NCBI GenBank assembly: GCA_022737715.1
Contig: JAIITD010000085.1
Span: 1 to 7,403, forward strand
Direction: 5' to 3'
Origin: Veillonella sp.
Lineage (GTDB): Bacteria > Bacillota > Negativicutes > Veillonellales > Veillonellaceae
DNA length: 7,403 bases
The notes under the pieces are model-generated. The model did not search any database and had not been told where the DNA came from. It was given only the letters and a program-made list of their open reading frames with translations. The stretch's first letter is position 1; every line of letters begins with the position of its first letter. A program made the position numbers and the translations under genes. Below, piece by piece: positions 5,468 through 7,403 of this stretch.

Positions 5468-6370
5468 TTAAGATGATTGGCCTCGTTTTTCTAAGGCAAT
5501 AATAATAACAGTAGCAATAATCATAGCCATCCCTAGAATACCAATCCAGTTAAATTGATTGCCCAACAACGCCCATCCAAAGAAAGCTGCCGAAATCGGT
5601 TCGATGGATGATAAAATCGATCCTGGGACGGCACCAATGCGTTTAACCCCTTCAAGGTACGCATTAAATGACACGATGGTGCCAAGAAAAACTACATTAA
5701 AACAGCCTACTACAGTCCATGCATCCCATGTCGCATACGAATGAGGCTGATGGAAAAGCACAGCTGCCACGAGACCACTGAGAAGCATACCAAAACCTAC
5801 GATGGGAATCGTCCCATAGGTTGCTAATAATCGCACTGGGGAAACACTATATACGGCAACACCCACAGCAGATAGTAAGCCCCAGAATAACACGTCACTG
5901 CGGAAGCTTTCAAAAGAAAAGCCATTATTACCCATCAAGCAAATGGTGCCTGCTAAGGCAAGGATAACGGATATGATTTCTCCAGTCGAAGGCCGTTTGC
6001 CATAACGCACCAGCAAATAAATGATAATCATGGACGGTGCCAGGTATTGTAGCACCGTTGCAATGCCTGCACCAGCGATGACGATGGACCGAAAATAGGT
6101 ATATTGGCATAAAGCCATACCAAATACGCCGAATACAACGAGGCCAAGCGTATCTCGCCAATTGCGAAATACATTAAAAATCGCATTGCCTTGACGAATC
6201 CATCCATATAATACGGTTAAAAGTCCAGCTGTGATAAGGCGCATCGTCAAGAGCCATTCTAGGTTCATATTACGAAAATTACCTACGAATTGTACAGACG
6301 TACCTGACACGCCCCATAAGGTGGCCCCTAATAATGTTAATATAATGCCGATAATTTCATATCGTTTCAT
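5468..6370 (-). CDS. EamA-family (DMT superfamily) permease, copy 2
   Basis: The paralogue of the downstream gene: 300 residues, two EamA repeats and ten predicted helices, with WGVSGTSVQF near the N-terminus, ATVLQYLAPS around 104-113 and GSILSSIEPISAAFFGWALLG in the second repeat. An in-frame GTG at 6380-6382 would add four residues, but the ATG at 6368-6370 has AGGTGA 8 nt upstream and lines up exactly with the first residue of the paralogue, so it is preferred. It then starts 4 nt after the yhcH stop, with its RBS inside the end of yhcH, which points to coupled translation. Two related subunits made together could form a heterodimer, as paired small DMT transporters do, although ten-helix EamA proteins normally work alone; that idea is inference. 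Confidence 0.88.
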   Translation of the reverse strand: MKRYEIIGIILTLLGATLWGVSGTSVQFVGNFRNMNLEWLLTMRLITAGLLTVLYGWIRQGNAIFNVFRNWRDTLGLVVFGVFGMALCQYTYFRSIVIAGAGIATVLQYLAPSMIIIYLLVRYGKRPSTGEIISVILALAGTICLMGNNGFSFESFRSDVLFWGLLSAVGVAVYSVSPVRLLATYGTIPIVGFGMLLSGLVAAVLFHQPHSYATWDAWTVVGCFNVVFLGTIVSFNAYLEGVKRIGAVPGSILSSIEPISAAFFGWALLGNQFNWIGILGMAMIIATVIIIALEKRGQSS

Positions 6371-6374
6371 GATG

Positions 6375-6851
6375 CTACTCACCTAATAAAGACACATGCA
6401 CCTTTACAACAACCTTACGAATTTTAATAGGCTTATCACCGACAGCCAATAGAGGGCGATGGATATCCGATGGAAAGAATACCGTATAATATCCTTCTGG
6501 ACAGTGGATTTGCCCTTCATCTATAGATTCATTAGGATAGAAATAGCAATCCCGTTCAGGATAGGATTCAATCGGTTTTACGTGGCCACGATCTACAAAA
6601 AAGCCCATATTCTCTTGACCCTTCACCATAAACTGAATATCTACATAGTTTTTGTGTGATTCAGGTTTCGTAGTTTCAAACAATTTTGTTTCTACATCAT
6701 CCACATTGGCGTACATCATATCCCCTTCGATGGCATGACGACCACCAGGTAATGCTTGTAAATCGGTATTTTTTAAGAAATCAAGAGCACGAACGATAGC
6801 CGCAGGATACCCCATCTTTGTATAATCTGCATGTATACTGGAGAAAAACAT
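6375..6851 (-). CDS. YhcH/YjgK/YiaL (DUF386) family cupin, likely sugar anomerase
   Basis: A 158-residue cytosolic protein of the DUF386 family, whose members include YhcH (NanQ, an N-acetylneuraminate anomerase in E. coli), YiaL, YjgK and the EbgC beta subunit. They have a cupin-like beta fold with a bound metal. Numbered from the ATG at 6849-6851, the conserved segments are PGGRHAIEGD (35-44), SHKNYVDIQ (65-73) with His66 and Asp71, the turn around GQENMGF (78-84), FFPSDIHRP (125-133) with His131, and the C-terminal KVVVKV strand (146-151). The longer reading from 6890 lacks an RBS, whereas this ATG has AGAAAGGA 7 nt before it and gives the usual family length. It is the first gene of an operon with two EamA permeases and probably tunes the anomeric form of their cargo. 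No sialic acid catabolic genes adjoin, so Neu5Ac is only one option. Confidence 0.85.
   Translation of the reverse strand: MFFSSIHADYTKMGYPAAIVRALDFLKNTDLQALPGGRHAIEGDMMYANVDDVETKLFETTKPESHKNYVDIQFMVKGQENMGFFVDRGHVKPIESYPERDCYFYPNESIDEGQIHCPEGYYTVFFPSDIHRPLLAVGDKPIKIRKVVVKVHVSLLGE
6379..6384 (-). promoter_or_regulatory. RBS deciding the EamA copy 2 start
   Basis: AGGTGA on the minus strand, 8 nt before the ATG at 6368-6370. It lies in the last codons of yhcH and overlaps the alternative GTG start (6380-6382), which has no RBS of its own. Confidence 0.5.
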
Positions 6852-6858
6852 AACTATA

Positions 6859-6866
6859 TCCTTTCT
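6859..6866 (-). promoter_or_regulatory. RBS deciding the yhcH start
   Basis: AGAAAGGA on the minus strand, 7 nt before the ATG at 6849-6851. The ATGs at 6888-6890 and 6882-6884 have only AT-rich sequence upstream, so the 13-residue N-terminal extension of the longest frame is probably 5' leader. Confidence 0.7.
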
Positions 6867-6913
6867 ATAGGAACCATACTGCATAGACATACTATACTAA
6901 AATACAATATTAA

Positions 6914-6937
6914 TACGATCTATATACCTCTATCGTA
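6914..6937. repeat. Short inverted repeat upstream of yhcH
   Basis: Arms TACGAT (6914-6919) and ATCGTA (6932-6937) pair across a 12-bp gap, about 63 bp before the yhcH start. The span is that of a typical bacterial operator, but six-base arms are weak support. No convincing -35/-10 pair was found directly around it; TATAGT at 6890-6895 on the minus strand is a possible -10 box without a clear -35. Confidence 0.25.
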
Positions 6938-6981
6938 GCACATAAAAAGCTTAGCTTCCACACATGATTATATAAATACAA

Positions 6982-7010
6982 ACCCTCCATACGCTACATA
7001 TATGGAGGGT
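6982..7010 (-). terminator. Hairpin after the EF-G gene
   Basis: A perfect 10-bp stem, ACCCTCCATA (6982-6991) with TATGGAGGGT (7001-7010), and a 9-nt loop. On the minus strand the stem is followed by TTTGTATTTATAT, a broken T-run, so it can work as an intrinsic terminator for the EF-G gene whose stop is about 120 nt upstream. On the plus strand no T-run follows. It also lies between the EF-G gene and yhcH, insulating the two. Confidence 0.65.
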
Positions 7011-7017
7011 CAGTAAA

Positions 7018-7046
7018 ATACTATTCAGTTTTATGACTTACGTCAA
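7018..7046 (-). promoter_or_regulatory. Possible promoter before the hairpin, toward yhcH
   Basis: On the minus strand, TTGACG (7041-7046) and TAGTAT (7018-7023) are 17 bp apart. The -35 matches five of six consensus bases, the -10 only four. If used, transcription would start near 7011, right at the edge of the hairpin at 6982-7010, so the transcript reaching yhcH would begin with that stem. The alternative is that it is a chance match in the AT-rich 3' flank of the EF-G gene. Confidence 0.3.
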
Positions 7047-7130
7047 GACTGTTATACATATGAAATTGTATATTTAGTTGTTACTTACATGTTAACTCTT
7101 ATTCGAATTAACTACGTGGACAATGTTATA

Positions 7131-7403
7131 TTACTCTTTTTCCTTGAAAGCAGCGATGATTTCATCGGCTTGCTTATGAGGAACCTCTTCATAACTATAG
7201 AACTGACGATTGAATACGCCTTGTCCTTGTGTCATAGAGCGCAAAACAGTAACATAATCTGACATTTCTGCCAACGGTACTTGTGCTTTAACAACGGATA
7301 TACCAGTTCTTTCACTTTGTTCCATGCCTAATACACGACCTCGACGACTATTTAAATCGCCCATGATGTCACCCATGAAAGCATCTGGTGCAAACACGTT
7401 AAC
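7131..7403 (-). CDS. Elongation factor G-type GTPase, C-terminal end (partial)
   Basis: The last 91 codons of an EF-G family gene; the 5' part lies beyond the right edge. The frame is open to position 7403, and the GTG at 7395-7397 is an internal Val codon, not a start. The fragment covers the end of domain IV and domain V: APDAFMGDIMGDLNSRRGRV is the domain V opening, and VPLAEMSDYVTVLRSMTQGQG followed by YEEVP is its conserved end. EF-G drives ribosomal translocation and, with RRF, ribosome recycling. The diverged segment around MEQSERTGISVVKAQ and the FNRQFYSYEEVP end look more like the EF-G2 paralogues than the str-operon FusA; no rpsL, rpsG or tuf genes are seen on the downstream side. 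Telling the two apart needs the missing N-terminus. Confidence 0.9.
   Translation of the reverse strand, partial: VNVFAPDAFMGDIMGDLNSRRGRVLGMEQSERTGISVVKAQVPLAEMSDYVTVLRSMTQGQGVFNRQFYSYEEVPHKQADEIIAAFKEKE

Noticed and set aside
5928..6161. 77-codon minus-strand ORF inside EamA copy 2
   Set aside because: Another frame of the same strand overlapping a solid EamA gene, with no RBS of its own.
6459..6659. 66-codon plus-strand ORF opposite yhcH
   Set aside because: Antisense to a conserved DUF386 gene; an Ile- and Tyr-rich composition is typical of reverse frames here.
4481..6851. Reading the yhcH operon as a sialic acid (nan) cluster
   Set aside because: No nanA, nanK, nanE or sialidase gene lies in the window; DUF386 proteins also occur with other sugars.
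6852..6890. N-terminal extension of yhcH from the ATG at 6890
   Set aside because: No RBS upstream, while the ATG at 6851 has a strong one and gives the normal family length.
7395..7397. GTG as the start of an 88-residue protein at the right edge
   Set aside because: The frame stays open to the window end and the sequence is internal to EF-G domain V.

Overview
The window looks like chromosomal DNA from a low-GC Firmicute. My best guess is a Veillonella-like member of the Negativicutes, judged from the AT-rich base composition, strong AAGGAGG-type ribosome binding sites, frequent intrinsic terminators and the gene families present. That assignment is inference; no rRNA or species marker is in the window. 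I see no transposase, CRISPR array, tRNA or rRNA.

Layout, left to right. Positions 1-63 hold an outward-facing (-) promoter with a 19-bp palindrome over its -10 box, serving a gene beyond the left edge. Next on the (-) strand is a 310-residue membrane protein made of two tandem DUF805 units. It starts at a TTG that overlaps the stop of a 43-codon small ORF just upstream, so the pair looks translationally coupled. Divergent from these is an MdtG-like MFS drug exporter (+), whose promoter has a perfect 14-bp palindrome filling most of the -35/-10 spacer. A long two-way hairpin separates it from a convergent M20-family N-carbamoyl amino acid / allantoate amidohydrolase (-). A second divergent promoter pair follows. 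Its (+) arm drives a small VbhA-like Fic antitoxin whose toxin partner is reduced to a C-terminal Fic fragment with the catalytic His replaced by Leu: a decayed toxin-antitoxin module.

The right half is a (-) strand operon. It runs from a YhcH/YjgK/YiaL (DUF386, NanQ/EbgC-like) cupin gene into two tandem EamA permease genes whose products are about 55% identical without gaps. Another two-way hairpin ends it, shared with the Fic remnant. The sugar-anomerase-type cupin beside two ten-helix permeases suggests handling of a sugar or sugar acid, but the substrate cannot be read from the sequence. At the right edge lies the C-terminal end of an EF-G-type GTPase (-), with a hairpin about 120 nt beyond its stop.

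Several starts are set here by ribosome binding sites rather than by the longest ORF: yhcH at 6851, the upstream EamA gene at 6370 and the amidohydrolase at 3847. The most unusual items are the decayed antitoxin/Fic pair, the small ORF coupled to the tandem DUF805 protein, and the yhcH-EamA-EamA operon. I did not find a complete, clearly new multi-gene system.
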